This document shows positions 20,474 to 32,353 of a stretch of DNA of 64,000 nt, in pieces (within the stretch, counting starts at the first letter, position 1; each line of letters opens with the position of its first letter). The notes under the pieces were generated by a model that saw only the letters and a list, made by a program, of their open reading frames with translations, was not told the origin of the DNA and made no database searches. The translations under genes and the position numbers were made by a program. The DNA is from Isoetes taiwanensis (taxonomy: Eukaryota; Streptophyta; Lycopodiopsida; Isoetales; Isoetaceae). The DNA is taken from positions 5,644,952 to 5,708,951 of the forward strand of contig JAJEKV010000005.1 in NCBI GenBank assembly GCA_021234155.1, given 5' to 3'.

Positions 20474-22916
20474 ATGGCCGTGGCGGTGGCCGGGGCAGCC
20501 ATGGTTCAATTCCGTAAGAATATTTACTACGGCACAATTCTTTGGCAGAATAGAAAGCATTCTCTGCAATTTATGGTGCCCCCAAGATGTTTTGCAACAG
20601 TATCATCTTCATGCTGGGATCGCCCTTACTTTCATTCTCTACTAGGAGGATTGGCAGATCTTGCAAAACCCATTCCAGTAAGGGCACAAGACGTCAAAAT
20701 CTTGAGTACCCCTGCCGAGTATTATCAGTCAATCAAAGAAAGCATCAGTTCCTCAAGAGAACGAGTAGTAATGGCCTCTCTTTACATGGGATCAGGTCAA
20801 TTGGAGCAGAATTTGGTAAGTCAAAAATATTTATTCCTTCCACATTAGTCAAATTGGTCATTCAGCTTGTGTTAGAAGGAAGATGATGACAAGCTTCTCA
20901 AATTGCGCATTTAGCCTTTATAGATTGTTTGAGCATTCTGTCCCTTTAAATTGTAGGGTTCATTTTCTTGTTTGCTGCATGCAAGTGTGGTCTGATTAGT
21001 TTCAAGTTAAATATATTGCATTGTAGTAATAAAGTTCACCCGGCAGCTGGAGGTACTTGCAGAAACAGTGAAGAAGCGTCCAGAGTTGCAAGTGAATTTA
21101 CTTTTTGATGCTCTAAGATCTACGCGCCCTGCATCTCATTCTGATGGCACTGCATTTTCTAACAGTGCAGAAATGATTTCTAAAATTCTATTATCCTGCT
21201 GTAACAACTACAAGGCAGGAGACAGAGTCAAAGTTTCATTATTTCAAACACCTGACTTATCTAAATCTCTAAAATGGCTATTGCCTCCAAGGCTGAATGA
21301 AGTGGTTGGAGTCTGCCATATTAAAGCATATATATTTGATGATAATGTGCTTATGACTGGTGCAAATTTGAGCACAACATATTTTACTAACAGACAGGAT
21401 AGATACATGTGGTTTCACACTAACAAGGCATTAGCAGACTATCTTTGTCAGTTGATTCAAACAGTATCATTATACTCTTATAATCTTGGGGTGGAAGGCC
21501 AGCTAATGCCAAGTAAGTGCTGCATAGACCCTCTCAAAGCCCCAGTTGCCTTCCGCAGTCACATATCACAGGATATATTGGCTCTAACTTCGCCCGTAAC
21601 ACCCGTTCACGAAAGCAAACCAATTTTGGATACATGTAAGCAGCAGAACTTGTTACAGATATGTGGAAAATTTTCAGACACATGGGTGTTCCCAACAGTG
21701 CAGATGGGTCCATTTGGAATTTCACAGGACGAAGCATGCATATTGTGGTTATTGAATCATCTACCAAAGCACTCACACTTGTGTTTTGCATCGGCTTATT
21801 TCAATCTTACGCCAGAGTATGAGATGGCTCTGCTAGAAGCTTCATTAGATAATAAAGTGGACATTCTTACTGCATCACCAAAGGTATGGTTCTATCTATT
21901 GTACTCAAGTGTATTTGTACATCATGTTTTTTCTGTTGGAAGAAGGTATTTCTTTTTGTCCATGCTTAAGACTACTACATCGAGATCCTGATTAAGACTA
22001 AACATTGCGCACTTGGAAAATGCCAAACAGTACTTGGAATTTACATCTTATAGGTTTTGTGTAGAATAGCTTTTGCTTTGCTGATTCCCAGATACTTTAT
22101 GTCTTTGAAGGTAAAAGATAGCATACATGAAGATAAAAAGAGAGGTAAGGCTTATGTTAGGAGCTGTGAAGGTCATTGTAGGTCTGAAATGCAAGGCAAC
22201 AAAATTGCCGTGTTAGTTGTTGCCAACATGTTATCGATGTTAGCTCTTGGTTGTAGAAAGCAAGTCAATTTTTAGGGGTAAGACCTAAGGGGTCAATACC
22301 AACCAAATGTCTTCAAAATTTTGTGTGCAAGTTAGGCCTAGGACGAGCTGCCATATGATGTCTATCTTATTTGTTATTCCTACACAATACAATTATGTGT
22401 TGCTGGTCTCTCCTGCAGGCAAATGGTTTTTATGGATCGCCAGGCTTATCAGGATTTATTCCACGTGCATATTCTTTGCTGGAACAGCGTTTATATTATC
22501 GTGCTCGGTATTGTCATAAGCCTAATTCCATGAGGAGGCTGAAGCTGAAGCCAGATCATACTTCAGGCTTGGACTTAATGAAGAAACAAAAGTACAACCT
22601 TCATATTTTTGAGTATTTAAGGCCAGGCTGGACATTTCATGCGAAGGGGTTGTGGTGTTCTTTAAATGAGGAGCCTGCTCCTAGTGTTACCTTAATAGGA
22701 AGCTCTAATTATGGATATCGATCTAGGCAAAGAGACCTGGAAGCTCAATTGATGCTCATTACATCTGATTCTTCATTGGTTGATTGCCTTAAGAAGGAGA
22801 AGAATATGTTATTTTCTCATACAACAGAAGTACATGCTGCTATTTTCCGTGAGAGAGAGAGGCTTGGTGGGCCTATCTCTTCACTAACTGCTCATGCAAT
22901 AAGAAGTTGGTTATAG
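20474..22916 (+). CDS. PGS1: CDP-diacylglycerol--glycerol-3-phosphate 3-phosphatidyltransferase, PLD superfamily (PGS1 type)
   Basis: Three exons, 20474-20815, 21047-21883 and 22419-22916, join in phase 0 at GT..AG ends and give 558 aa, the usual size of eukaryotic PGS1. The enzyme makes phosphatidylglycerophosphate from CDP-diacylglycerol and glycerol-3-phosphate, the committed step to phosphatidylglycerol and cardiolipin, normally in mitochondria. The N-terminus is basic and Ser/Ala-rich, like a transit peptide. Family blocks seen: VVMASLYMGSG (exon 1), the first HKD motif HIKAYIFDD (H205, K207, D212) with MTGANLSTTYF, then FHAKGLW (H467, K469) with LIGSSNYGYRSRQRDLEAQ. The second motif lacks a clear Asp at the usual place, as I recall for this family. 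The ATG at 20474 was chosen because it opens the frame with the presequence; 20501 is an alternative. No break is seen, so this is a good candidate for an expressed host gene. Confidence 0.9.
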
Positions 22917-23989
22917 TGTAATTATGAAGATGGCCTATAAGGTGTACAGACGTGAATTTAAGAGTGGGGACTCGAGGGACCCAATACAGTGTGTGTATGT
23001 ATATAGGAATTTATCTGTGCTGCTGACATGCAATTCTTTATTCTAATGTACTTGAATGTAAAATTTGAAAATGGTCTCACATTATGGTTGTTGCTAGCTA
23101 GAAAAGTTGTAAGTCAATAGGTTGTTTATTATGTATAAGACCCTTTTGGAACTTTGGTCATCGGCTATCCTTTTTAAATGTGAAGGCATCAGCTTTGAAG
23201 GTTGGACTACAAGAAATTTATTGGAATGATTTTCATGCTGTAATGTTCTTGGCCACAATTGTAACTGTATTTTGAGTGTATTGGAGTAGAAATTCATCGA
23301 AGCTTGTCTACGATTGAATCTGTATGTTTTATGCTACCGTATTTGGGTTTTGTTTGTATGAAAAACAGGGCCTCAACTTTTAGATTTGTTGGCATTAGCA
23401 TGGTAGCACAGTTACTTACTGTTGAAACACGGACACTAAAACCCTTAATTGTCAAAAGACAGTGGCGAAAAGTGTAAAGGAATAAATAGTAGAACAGTGA
23501 GTGAGAACTTTACCCCTACTACTGAGTTATTAATTTCATTTTTGGATAGTACTTCTACGTATTGTTGAGGACCAAACACGAAATCTAAAAGGTGATTTCT
23601 GTTCGTGTGATGTACTTGCACACCATGGTTTGGGAGCATGCCAAACTGTGCAAGTACAAATGAACAAATGATAGAGGAGGTGTGCAAGACAATTGCTTTA
23701 TAAGGCAAGGAGTTGATCCTGACGCTCATGACTAGCTACGAGATTGCAGACTGTGCGGTTTTCTGGTATTCGAATTGGAGTTGTTTTGTAGCTACTTTGA
23801 GAACGCAATATGAGTTGTAGGTCCTTAGAAAAAACGGGTGGGGATGGTATATACTTAGAAAGAGGATAGGAATGGCAGGAGCAGCGGCAGCGGATATGGA
23901 AAGGGTAGGAAGATGGGAACAAGTGGCAAAGGGCGACCGACGTGGGGAGGGGATAAAAGGGGCGACCGCGGTAGGGGTGTGGTGCGGAG
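22917..23989. other. 3' flank of PGS1 and intergenic
   Basis: AT-rich 3' untranslated and intergenic DNA. Minus ORFs at 23445-23729 and 23698-24198 are uninformative; the latter is a low-complexity Pro/His/Arg frame opposite a GC-rich stretch. Confidence 0.5.
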
Positions 23990-24253
23990 ATGGCGAAGGC
24001 GGTTATGGTTATGGTTACGGCGATGGTAGTGGCGATGGTAGTGGGAGCGGAGGCGCAGAGGTGCGACGTGCGGGGGCTGCAGAACGCGTATACGCGTTGC
24101 CAGAGCACCCTCCTCAACCCGTCCGCGAGCGTCCGTAACATCGACGCCTCCTGTTGCCGCCCCCTCTCCCGCCACTCCCGCTGCCTCTGTCGCCTCATCC
24201 CTCACTGGATCCTTGACCCCCTCTGGCACCGCTGTGGCCGCCCTCGATGCTAG
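23990..24253 (+). CDS. Small secreted 8-cysteine protein, DIR1-like lipid-transfer type
   Basis: An 87-aa frame has a signal peptide (MAKAVMVMVTAMVVAMVVGA, likely cut after AEA). It is followed by eight cysteines in the order C-x11-C-x17-CC-x8-C-L-C-xn-C-x4-C. This is the eight-cysteine motif of non-specific lipid-transfer proteins. The CC-x8/9-CLC spacing and the ending C-G-x-x-x-C resemble the DIR1 group, which carries lipids in the apoplast and in systemic defence signalling. The segment between C6 and C7 is shorter than usual (14 instead of about 20-22 residues). The stretch is strongly GC-rich compared with its surroundings, as in a CpG-rich exon. Single exon. It may instead be a damaged copy whose 3' end runs in the wrong frame. 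Confidence 0.5.
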   Translation: MAKAVMVMVTAMVVAMVVGAEAQRCDVRGLQNAYTRCQSTLLNPSASVRNIDASCCRPLSRHSRCLCRLIPHWILDPLWHRCGRPRC

Positions 24254-24820
24254 CCACGTGTACGGCTTACAATTGCTCCTCGTCGACGTTATTACCTATC
24301 TTTATTTTAGTTTCTTGTACATGCTAGATCTTTTCTTATGTCGTCTATGCTAGATGTTTCCTACTGTTGTCAATGGAGTATTGCTTTAAAATTGCTTCTT
24401 CTTTTCGTGTTTTGTGTCTTCCACAATAGTGCATAACTAACTTCGTGTGTTGTAGATCGATCGATCGAGCCCCTCTTGTTCCTCGTAATAATTATTCTAT
24501 TGTAATTCCCCCCGTCTCCAACAATGCATAGAATGGTTCCTCGCAATAATTATTATATCACTGTTATTGTTTTTGTATAACTTCTTGATGTGTGACAACC
24601 ATGTGTTATTTTTTCGTTAACGTGATCCTCGCGTTTATTAGATCTTAGCCGTTGGATCAAAGTCTGTTATCAACTATAACACACTGTGGCCCAAACGTTA
24701 TGCATCTAAATGCATAAGAACCTAGGATGTTATGCCATCGCCAAAGCTATTGTGGCGAAAACAAGAGACGCAGCTGCTGCCGGATCTGAAATAAATGCTC
24801 GGATCACGTCGTTGAGGCGG

Positions 24821-24985
24821 ATAACGCCCTGATTCCAGTGGTATTATGCAAAAAAAAAATGGGGCATTTTGTGTATGGCCAAATGTCTCTGGCCTTTGCC
24901 CTCGACCTCCACCTTAGACATTTCGGCCATACACAAAATGGCTCTCAAATTTTTCTTTTGCATAATACCCTATGTCAGGGCAGTA
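24821..24985. repeat. Imperfect long inverted repeat (hairpin of about 165 nt)
   Basis: The left arm holds ATAACGCCCTGAT, GTATTATGCAAAA and GCATTTTGTGTATGGCC. The right arm holds their complements GGCCATACACAAAATG, TTTTGCATAATAC and CAGGGCAGTAT. The loop is about 20-30 nt near 24890-24912. The stem is long with few bulges, which fits either a small MITE or a young MIRNA-type precursor. Confidence 0.75.
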
Positions 24986-25104
24986 TCCCTCTCTTGTTAA
25001 GATGTGTTCCATATTACAGTAACAATGCATAAAATGGTTCCTCATATTAATTATATCACTCATTGTTTTTGTATAGCTTCCTGGCGTGTGACAACCATGC
25101 CTTT

Positions 25105-25208
25105 TAATAACATGTCACAATCGTGTTGCAATTGGAAGTGCATTTTATGCCTTATTGTTCCTCGTTAACATGTCACAACCGTGTCGCAATTGGAAGTGCA
25201 TTTTTTTG
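25105..25208 (+). repeat. Two-copy tandem repeat, about 62 bp
   Basis: AACATGTCACAATCGTGTTG near 25109 and AACATGTCACAACCGTGTCG near 25169 are each followed by CAATTGGAAGTGCATTTT. The copies differ at a few positions. Confidence 0.7.
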
Positions 25209-26659
25209 CCAATGTGATTGCCCTCGATGCGACCTCACGTGTATATCTCAATGCTTGCTACCCCTCCATGTTTGCCTATGTAATCTTGAGTGGTGTTTTT
25301 GTAATCTTGAATGATGTCAATCTAAAATTGCTTTTAAAATAATGCAACCTTGTTCCCCCCATCAGGTGTGTCTGCATTGTTGTTGTCAAGTCTATTGTTA
25401 TCTAAACTATATAATTGCTATAGGCAAGATTCGTTGATGTATTATTCTTTATTCTTTTTATTTCATGCTGCCACGTCCACAGGTTTGTCGGGGGGAAAAA
25501 ATAGAAAGAAAAAAAATCATTCAATTTTCTAACACTGACATGTATGCCGATCTGTAGGGGTCGCTATGCCCTCTTCATCGTTGGCCTCTTCTGGCAGAAT
25601 GGTTCGTCGTTATGCCTTCTTCTGGATTTCGCTCTGCAAATCTACTGGAGGTAACAAACCTGACTTACTGCTTTGTGGTTCTTGCTATGTCGCGAGATTT
25701 GCCGGATCCCTCTATGCTTGAAGCCGCCAATCCCGTCGCCATATGTTTTCTTGTTGTTTCTAACTATTAGTCAAATGCCTATTATATGCTGGCTCTTGCC
25801 TAACCTCTAGTTTTCGCCATTCCAATTTTATCTTGAAGCAGCTCCCCCACATCTTATTCATGAAGCATGCAGATATAAGAGCCCATAGCCCCTGTCGCTT
25901 CCCATACTCTCAAGTTGGGCTATTCTGAAGATTCATGTATGGCAATGTGCTTCATGTTTTGGCAATGATTCATCTGCTCATCATGTTGCAGTAAGCTCTT
26001 TGTCTTTGTTCTTCAATATTTTGTGTTTGAAGCCTGCAAATGGGCGATGGGTTCTGACCTTCCTAGCTAGTTGTCCCTTCATAGTATTAAACACTCACCA
26101 TTACAAACTTATTGGTAGAAACTTTGGACTACAAACAAAGACTTTGAGGTACATAGGTTCAGCGATCAAGCAACTAGTGTACATAGGTTCTTGATGTGAT
26201 GATGCTTTCGGATTGTTTGTTGTTCTTCCTTTTCTTAGCGATCAAGCAACTAGTGTGGAAGCTCAGCCTTGGGCTCTATTATTTTAGTTGGCTTTTCTGT
26301 TCTAGTAGAGCTTTAAATTGCTTGCAAGATTCGAATGAGACAAAAAGCAAGGAAGTTTTATTGAATACTTAATTTTTCTCCCACTATAGATTCCTCTGCT
26401 AGGATTGTTGTTAGGATTGTAGCAAAAGGCATGCTGCCATGGAAAACTCTAAGTTTGGCCATAACCATGCCTGTAAATGGTACAATTTGTTTGTTTACAG
26501 GCATGAGCGAGGGAGGTATGTTAAAATGATCAGGGGCCCGCCTAGAAAACAATAGGAATGATGTGCATGACATGGTACAAATGGCCTTTTTGTGCTCAAA
26601 TTTGTTATTCTGTCTTGCGAGCCAGCAAGGTACAGGCCTTTGTAGATGAGTTATTCAAC

Positions 26660-28746
26660 CATATATGGGTCAAAGCACGTTGAAGTGGATCAAAATCGTG
26701 CGATGCAAGTGAAAATGAAAGTGAGGAGGACAAGAATTGTATAGCTACCCCGACGCCTACAAAAAATCTTCAAAGCAATTGTTCTAGGGTCCCTGTATCG
26801 GAGGTGACAAATGGAACAGAAAAGCAGAGTGATATGAATCTAATGTGCAGAAAGAAAGCAAAGATTTCTACTGAATCATATGTCTCAAAACAAGTAGAAG
26901 AAAGTGAAATTGCTTCTAAATCAGGTTACTAGGTTTATTGAACAGGAGTAAGCATGTTCTGTATTGTTGTCATGTGCTATTTTAATGTGTAGTGTGTCAT
27001 GTGGTTTGGTGTTCATATGGAAGTTAGCATCTTATGCAATAGCCAATACTATAGTTTTAAAGTTTTAGGTGGTATGTGGTTGGTAGGATGTGATGTTGCA
27101 TATTGTAAATATTATGAGATGATTCTTCTTATTATAGAGCAATGATAACGCGTGGTATGAAGATGCAGCATAGTCTGTGTGTTGGTCTATTGTGGTTGGA
27201 ATATATTACAAACTAATATGATGGATTGACATGTTTGTGGGTGAAGATGAATATGATGTTATAATGCATCACAAGTATGGTGGCAATTTATGATGTCAAA
27301 TATGATTAGCTGTTTTACGAGGCAGATAGGATGGCAAGTATGATGTCAAATATGATGTGTGTAGTAAGGTTGGTATGATGAAAAACGTGATGGAAAATAT
27401 GATGTGTGGTGTTGTGTTGTATGCTGATATATGTTATTGTATGATGGCAAATGTGATGTATATCGAATTGTATTAAAATACAACTCACTAACACATGTCT
27501 TTCTGATTGTAGACTTTCGCAACTTATTAAATACATGGCATCAGTACAAAACAGGCTTTAATGGTTGCTAAAGCCAAACTTCAGTATGGTGAAGAGAATC
27601 AACGAAAACTCGAAAGGCAAATTGAACTTCTTGAACTTGAAAAGGGAAGGGTCAAGCTTGAACTCAAGGAAAATGAAGATGTCATGAAAAAACAACCTGA
27701 AACTATAGCAGGTATCATGTACATTAACAGGTTGAGGGAGAAGGATATTAATGAAAGAATCTTACCTGAGGAGATGGATGATGTGGCCTTTGAAACAAAG
27801 CTAGCCATTGAGAACATATCTGAGCTAGAGCCCAGATTTCAGAGATTTCAGCTGTGCATAGAAGGGGATGAAAGTCCTTTTCCTTTTGATCCGACGTTAC
27901 CGCCTCTACCACTAGTTACAGAAGTAGAAGGAGACACAGGCTGTCCCTATTGTGGACGGTCCTTTCAATGGCAGGGGGCGACCTTTGCCTATTGTGTTAG
28001 CTGAATGCAGCCACCGGTATCATATCCCATGTTTGAGCTATCATTTGAGGTAATTATTAGGCTGTTGTAGTTCAATCTCCTTTCAATTCTGGAATTACAC
28101 AGTTATTCATGCTGTTGCAGACATGCAAGGAAGTGTTGTTATTGCTGATGTCAACACATAATGTCCTCCCCATGGTTGCGTGCTTTTGATGGCAACGAGT
28201 TTGCACAAGAACATTAAAAAAACTATGAAGAAGTATCTAAGTATGTGACAGCAGCAGAAAAGGAAGAACAACCCAGGGGTAAAACAATCAAGTTACAGCT
28301 TTGTTATTTTACTTGCACACTAGCTTGATAACTATTGAATTTGCAGTTGACTCAGAAGCAACAGAAACAGATGTGAAGGAGAAGACACCAACTTATGATC
28401 ATGTATCTAAAGGTGGTATCGTTCTGATCCATGATTAATATTGTTTGGCAATGATGTCTAAATTATATATATGTTTCATACAGCTGTACCAAGAGAATGC
28501 TGCAATATGAGAGAGAATAATGAACCAGATCAGGATTCCTTAGTGGTAGATAAGAATATTAGCTTATAAATCTTGTCATCGCATTTTTTTGGTCAAGTAA
28601 TATTGGGTTCTTTCAGTCAAGTGCAGTTGATGCCAAGAGTAATACAGTGGTTATAGAATCTGAAGATCATGCAGTGAGTGAAAAGATGGGAGAAGATAGG
28701 AAGGAAAAGAACAAAGCTGATGAAATCAGAGAGCAAAAAGCATCAG
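26660..28746 (+). pseudogene. Unidentified multi-exon gene with coiled coil and Cys/His zinc-binding motif, frame-broken
   Basis: Exon-like blocks with GT..AG ends: about 26690-26924 (acidic, Ser/Thr-rich), 27513-28049, 28121-28278, 28347-28411, about 28488-28544 and about 28616-28746. The second encodes a long charged helix (KLERQIELLELEKGRVKLEL and onward), then DTGCPYCGRSF, and after a shift AECSHRYHIPCLSYH. This is a C-x2-C...C-x-H-x2-H-x2-C pattern like a RING or other zinc-binding module. The third exon begins with KCCYC and continues past a stop to CQH. Later exons are short and acidic. Two frame shifts lie in homopolymers (A run near 27549, G run near 27976), but stops near 28150 and 28216 are also present. 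I do not recognise the family; the role is unknown. Confidence 0.5.
27120..27480. repeat. Degenerate ATGATG-rich minisatellite within an intron
   Basis: Short blocks based on TATGATGTCAAATATGATG and GGTATGATGAAAAACGTGAT repeat irregularly through this intron of the coiled-coil gene. Unit length varies between about 15 and 40 nt. Confidence 0.55.
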
Positions 28747-29342
28747 GTTAGTGTTTGTGAGTGCAGGCAGTCAATACTATGATATTCTTGGCAATCATTA
28801 CGCTCACGGCACAATTTGGTGCCAGCCTCACACCACAAAAGGGGGGGACAGGGGTACATGCCAAGTGATCCACTACAACGTGCTTTGACCCATATCCTCA
28901 TCCTATGCTCTATTTCAATATGATTCAATTTGTTGTTTACTGGGAAATCCATTTGCAGAATCGGATTAGAGACGAAGCCTTCCTGAATATGAACTACTCT
29001 GAATAAAGGACTGTTAGTTGAGTTTATTTATGTAGCCATCTAAATTTAGAAAGAAAAATTTGTAGAGTCCATATGCATGCAATAGGCCATGCCATTCTAT
29101 CTCTTTCGCTCCCTCTGTCTGCTCTAAACTTTAAATTTTGATGGCACATTCTGGAAGGTGACATGTATGGATATGGAAATATGATCAAGCTCAGATATTT
29201 GTCCAAACAACAATGAAATTTAGTTCATCCTTATATGCAACATGGCGCGCTTTGACTGAATGTAAGTTTTTTTTGGTTTTAAGCCCATCAAGCCGACTAC
29301 GTTCTAACTTCTAGAGTTCTATACTCCTTGCATTGGAGGTCT
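28747..29342. other. 3' flank with an inverted copy of exon sequence
   Basis: At about 28855-28895 the sequence TGATCCACTACAACGTGCTT is the near reverse complement of about 26655-26690 (AAGCACGTTGAAGTGGATCA), which lies at the start of the coiled-coil gene. No separate gene is seen. Confidence 0.5.
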
Positions 29343-29492
29343 GCAGTTGTACAAAGATTCATTCTTATTGTTCATAATCCTCAAGATTCATTTGCAGTCG
29401 TAGAAAGATTCATTCTTATTGTTCATAATCCTCAAGATTCATTTGCAGTTGTACAGAGAATCATTCTTAATGTTTGTAACCCTCAAAAAATG
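29343..29492 (+). repeat. Three-copy 51-bp tandem repeat
   Basis: GCAGTTGTACAAAGATTCAT, GCAGTCGTAGAAAGATTCAT and GCAGTTGTACAGAGAATCAT start three successive 51-bp units that also share TTCTTATTGTTCATAATCC. The unit is a multiple of three and stays open as a 17-residue repeat (VVQRFILIVHNPQDSFA), but nothing else supports a protein. Confidence 0.85.
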
Positions 29493-31902
29493 TGTGCGCG
29501 TGGCATGTTTTAATTCATTTTATTGTTGAAACGTTGATAAAGTAATTATTTTCTCAAGTGTGTTGTTCCCAAAGTCCCTCTTTTATGAGGCACTAAACCC
29601 TTTAGTTGAGGGCTCAAATGGAACTCTATGGTAAAACCATAAACTAGCAGCTAGTCGATCCCTAGATTGATCTATTGTTATTTGCTTCTAACTTTCTTTG
29701 TATAAACAATGAATGCATTCCCTTGTGAACTTGGCTTTCTTTTTTTAAAGCAAGCATTGCATTGTCAAATGTTGGACTTTAATAGTGGGTTCAATTGCAT
29801 GGGTCTGAACTAAAGAAATCTTCGTGGGGGCTGGCCGTCGCGATAAATTTCTTGTACCTTTACTAATAATATGATACATTGTAAGTGGCATAATTATGCC
29901 CTTGAAGGATGATCGATCAATTGAGCCCCGTTCCCACTCAATTCTCTAATTTCTCACAATTTTATTTTACTCTAATTTTCCTTGTTAATGTGTGATAATC
30001 ATATCTATTGTTCTTATAGCTTGTGACAACCATGTTGCAATTTGGAGTGTTCTCTAAAATGTGGTGAGTGTTGTTCTATTCTTTGGCCAGTTGGATATCT
30101 TGTGTTTAAATATCTTGTGTTTAAAGCCTGTGCTTAAGAGAAACCATATAAAAACTTATTAAAAAATCCAATCTCTGGTAAATCGAAAAAGCATCAATCT
30201 CAACCTGTTTGTTTCTACTATTCTGTCGGACTTTGCCCGAACAGAAGTGTTCTCCTTCTTTTCTTCCTAAAACGCCAATTTTTACTCATATTCTTTTACT
30301 TCCCAAGAAAGACAACAATACATATACAATATACGACAGTATCTAAACATGTATAAATATTATACAATGATTCTCTAGCATATTCGTGGGGGCACTTATC
30401 CAGACCATCCCCTTCTTCAACGACTGTGTTGTGGTTGAGATTCGCTTGAGGGTCGAATTTCTTCCAGCTTGCATCGAATGGGCATGAAAGCGACATCGAT
30501 TCTATCGAAAAATCTTGAAAACGACAGAGGTAAGGCTTGAAAAGGGCATTGGCATGCTGTCGGTTTGCAAAAATTTTGGTTTTTTGAAAATATGTGGATC
30601 TGTTTTGTGTGGAAATTGTTCATTGGAGCAAGAAATCTTGCCTCTGAAGAAATCCTCTAAAGATTTCTTGCCTCTAAAGAAATCAGCCAGGGCAAAAAGC
30701 CTTGGATTTCTTCTCCTCTGAATCTGAAGATTTCTTGCATCCGAAGAAATGTCCGCCTTAGCTCTTGCTGCCCTAGCTCAGCCCTGTCTGCTTACTTCTG
30801 GGATCCGGCAAATAGGTGACACGAGTACCAACAGAATTTTCGAGCCACAGGATTCAGAAATTTTGTGGTGCCACAACTTACAGCAATCCATTCCAGTTGT
30901 TTCCAGCCCTAGATGTATGCGATCCAGCCGTATCAATCTGCCTCAATCCAGCTGTTTCTAGCGGGATCAATAACAACAACAAATCTAATGGATAAGCCAG
31001 AAATTTACGGACACATGCATGTCTCTACATGTATAAATAGCTGATAGAATAGTGCGTTTGATCGGATTATAAAGGTGTCTTGATATACTCTGCCGGCCTT
31101 GCCTAACTGCTCCGACGTACAGAGGCGATTTGATTGGGCTTTGAAACCATTGTAAACAAGGTAAGTCTTTTGTTGGGTTTGATTCAAAGCTTCAATGTAA
31201 GAGTTTAGTACGGTATGTGATAAAAACAGAGCCTGGGATTCATGGAATAAAATAACGGCTAAGGTTAGCCAAATGGCTATTTTGTAGCAGTTTTGCCAAG
31301 AAAAACGGCTAAAGTAAATGGAAAAAATGCCCAAAAAAAAGAAAATTTTAGCCCAATTTTTTTGCGGCCCAAGTGAGTTTTTAGGTTGAATAGCCAAACC
31401 ATTACCTCCAGACATATCCATCAGGACATCGATTAGCTAAACCTAAGATAGAGTGGGCTTGGAAAAATGGATAGATTAGCCCGAAATTCAACACCAATGT
31501 ATGTACTAACTTTAAGAAATTTCAAATAGGGTTTATATTTTTTTTTTTTTTCCCACTTTCTTTCTTGTTCCAAGTACAAAGTTGAAGCATTAGAGGAAAA
31601 GGAACAATGTAGTCCCATTTTTTTTAGGTTTTTGAACATGTTCATGTATGTATGTGTCTTGATTTATGTATTTACAATAAATTCAATGTCTTTGCCAAAA
31701 TGCTTGGATTTTTTTAAATTACTATATCGTGATGGCTAATATTTGCCTTTCCATTTTGTGAAAGTTTAGCCAAAAGCAAGAAACTATGATGGAGAAAAAC
31801 CATTTAGTTTAGCCAAGTGTTAGAAACTTCTAGCCCCAATTTGAAGGTAGTTTAGCTAAACCTATTTTGGCTACACTAAAATATAGGAGTAGTAATTTAT
31901 TC
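29493..31902. other. Intergenic, no gene seen
   Basis: No recognisable gene. A block near 29880-30060 resembles parts of 24410-25200. At about 30628-30750 the unit AGATTTCTTGCCTCTAAAGA and variants recur three times; each forms a small hairpin with its AAGAAATC end. Confidence 0.45.
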
Positions 31903-32350
31903 CATGCTGGGATTTGAACCCAAGAATGCCGATTCTCAGTCTCCTACCTTCTTCAGTTCTTATAGAGCTCCTCCTAGTAACCTATTGACACCAGCAGATC
32001 CAGGCAGCCACTTATTTCCGGCTAGGAAAGCCAGAGCTCATCAAACCTTCGACCTACAGGACAAATCCGACCTGTTCAGGTCCACCCCAAAACCTGCAAT
32101 CACCTGCACATGGAGTCGGCTAATCACGACCCAATCAACCCAACAAGCAATCAAGGTCCGTTTCTACTCCAAGATCCGGATCCCTTATCCGGAAGAAAAT
32201 CCCTCCTGTATTCCTCGTTGTGTTTTCCTTTTTGCAGGCAGACCCATTTTTTTAATCCCAAAACCACCGACATTTCCAATGCCACGTCACCATCAAACAA
32301 TAGTCATTTTGTCTTAATATGTTAAATGCTGGATGATAACATTTTCAACA
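31903..32350 (-). repeat. Probable 3' LTR of the copia element
   Basis: The upper boundary is good. On the minus strand the polypurine tract GAGGGGGAG is followed at once by TGTTGAAAATG, a usual copia LTR start. The lower end is uncertain; I place it at the TG near 31903 by the TG..CA rule. The matching 5' LTR is absent from the window, so the end cannot be confirmed by comparison. Confidence 0.45.
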
Positions 32351-32353
32351 CTC

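Larger units (their letters stand above)
24254..26640. other. Intergenic with local duplications, no gene seen
   Basis: Segments are repeated within the stretch. AATGCATAGAATGGTTCCTC near 24521 recurs as AATGCATAAAATGGTTCCTC near 25024, each followed after a variable gap by TGTGACAACCATG (about 24590 and 25085). A related block occurs at about 29880-30060. No ORF with recognisable content is present. Confidence 0.5.

Noticed and set aside
23698-24229. Minus-strand Pro/His/Arg-rich ORFs of 124 and 166 codons
   Set aside because: Low-complexity frames antisense to the GC-rich signal-peptide ORF with the eight-cysteine motif, which is the better explanation.
31905-31980. tRNA-like stretch (GGGATTTGAACCC)
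   Set aside because: A T-arm-like segment is present on the minus strand, but no matching acceptor stem, D-arm or anticodon loop could be drawn; it is more likely part of the LTR.
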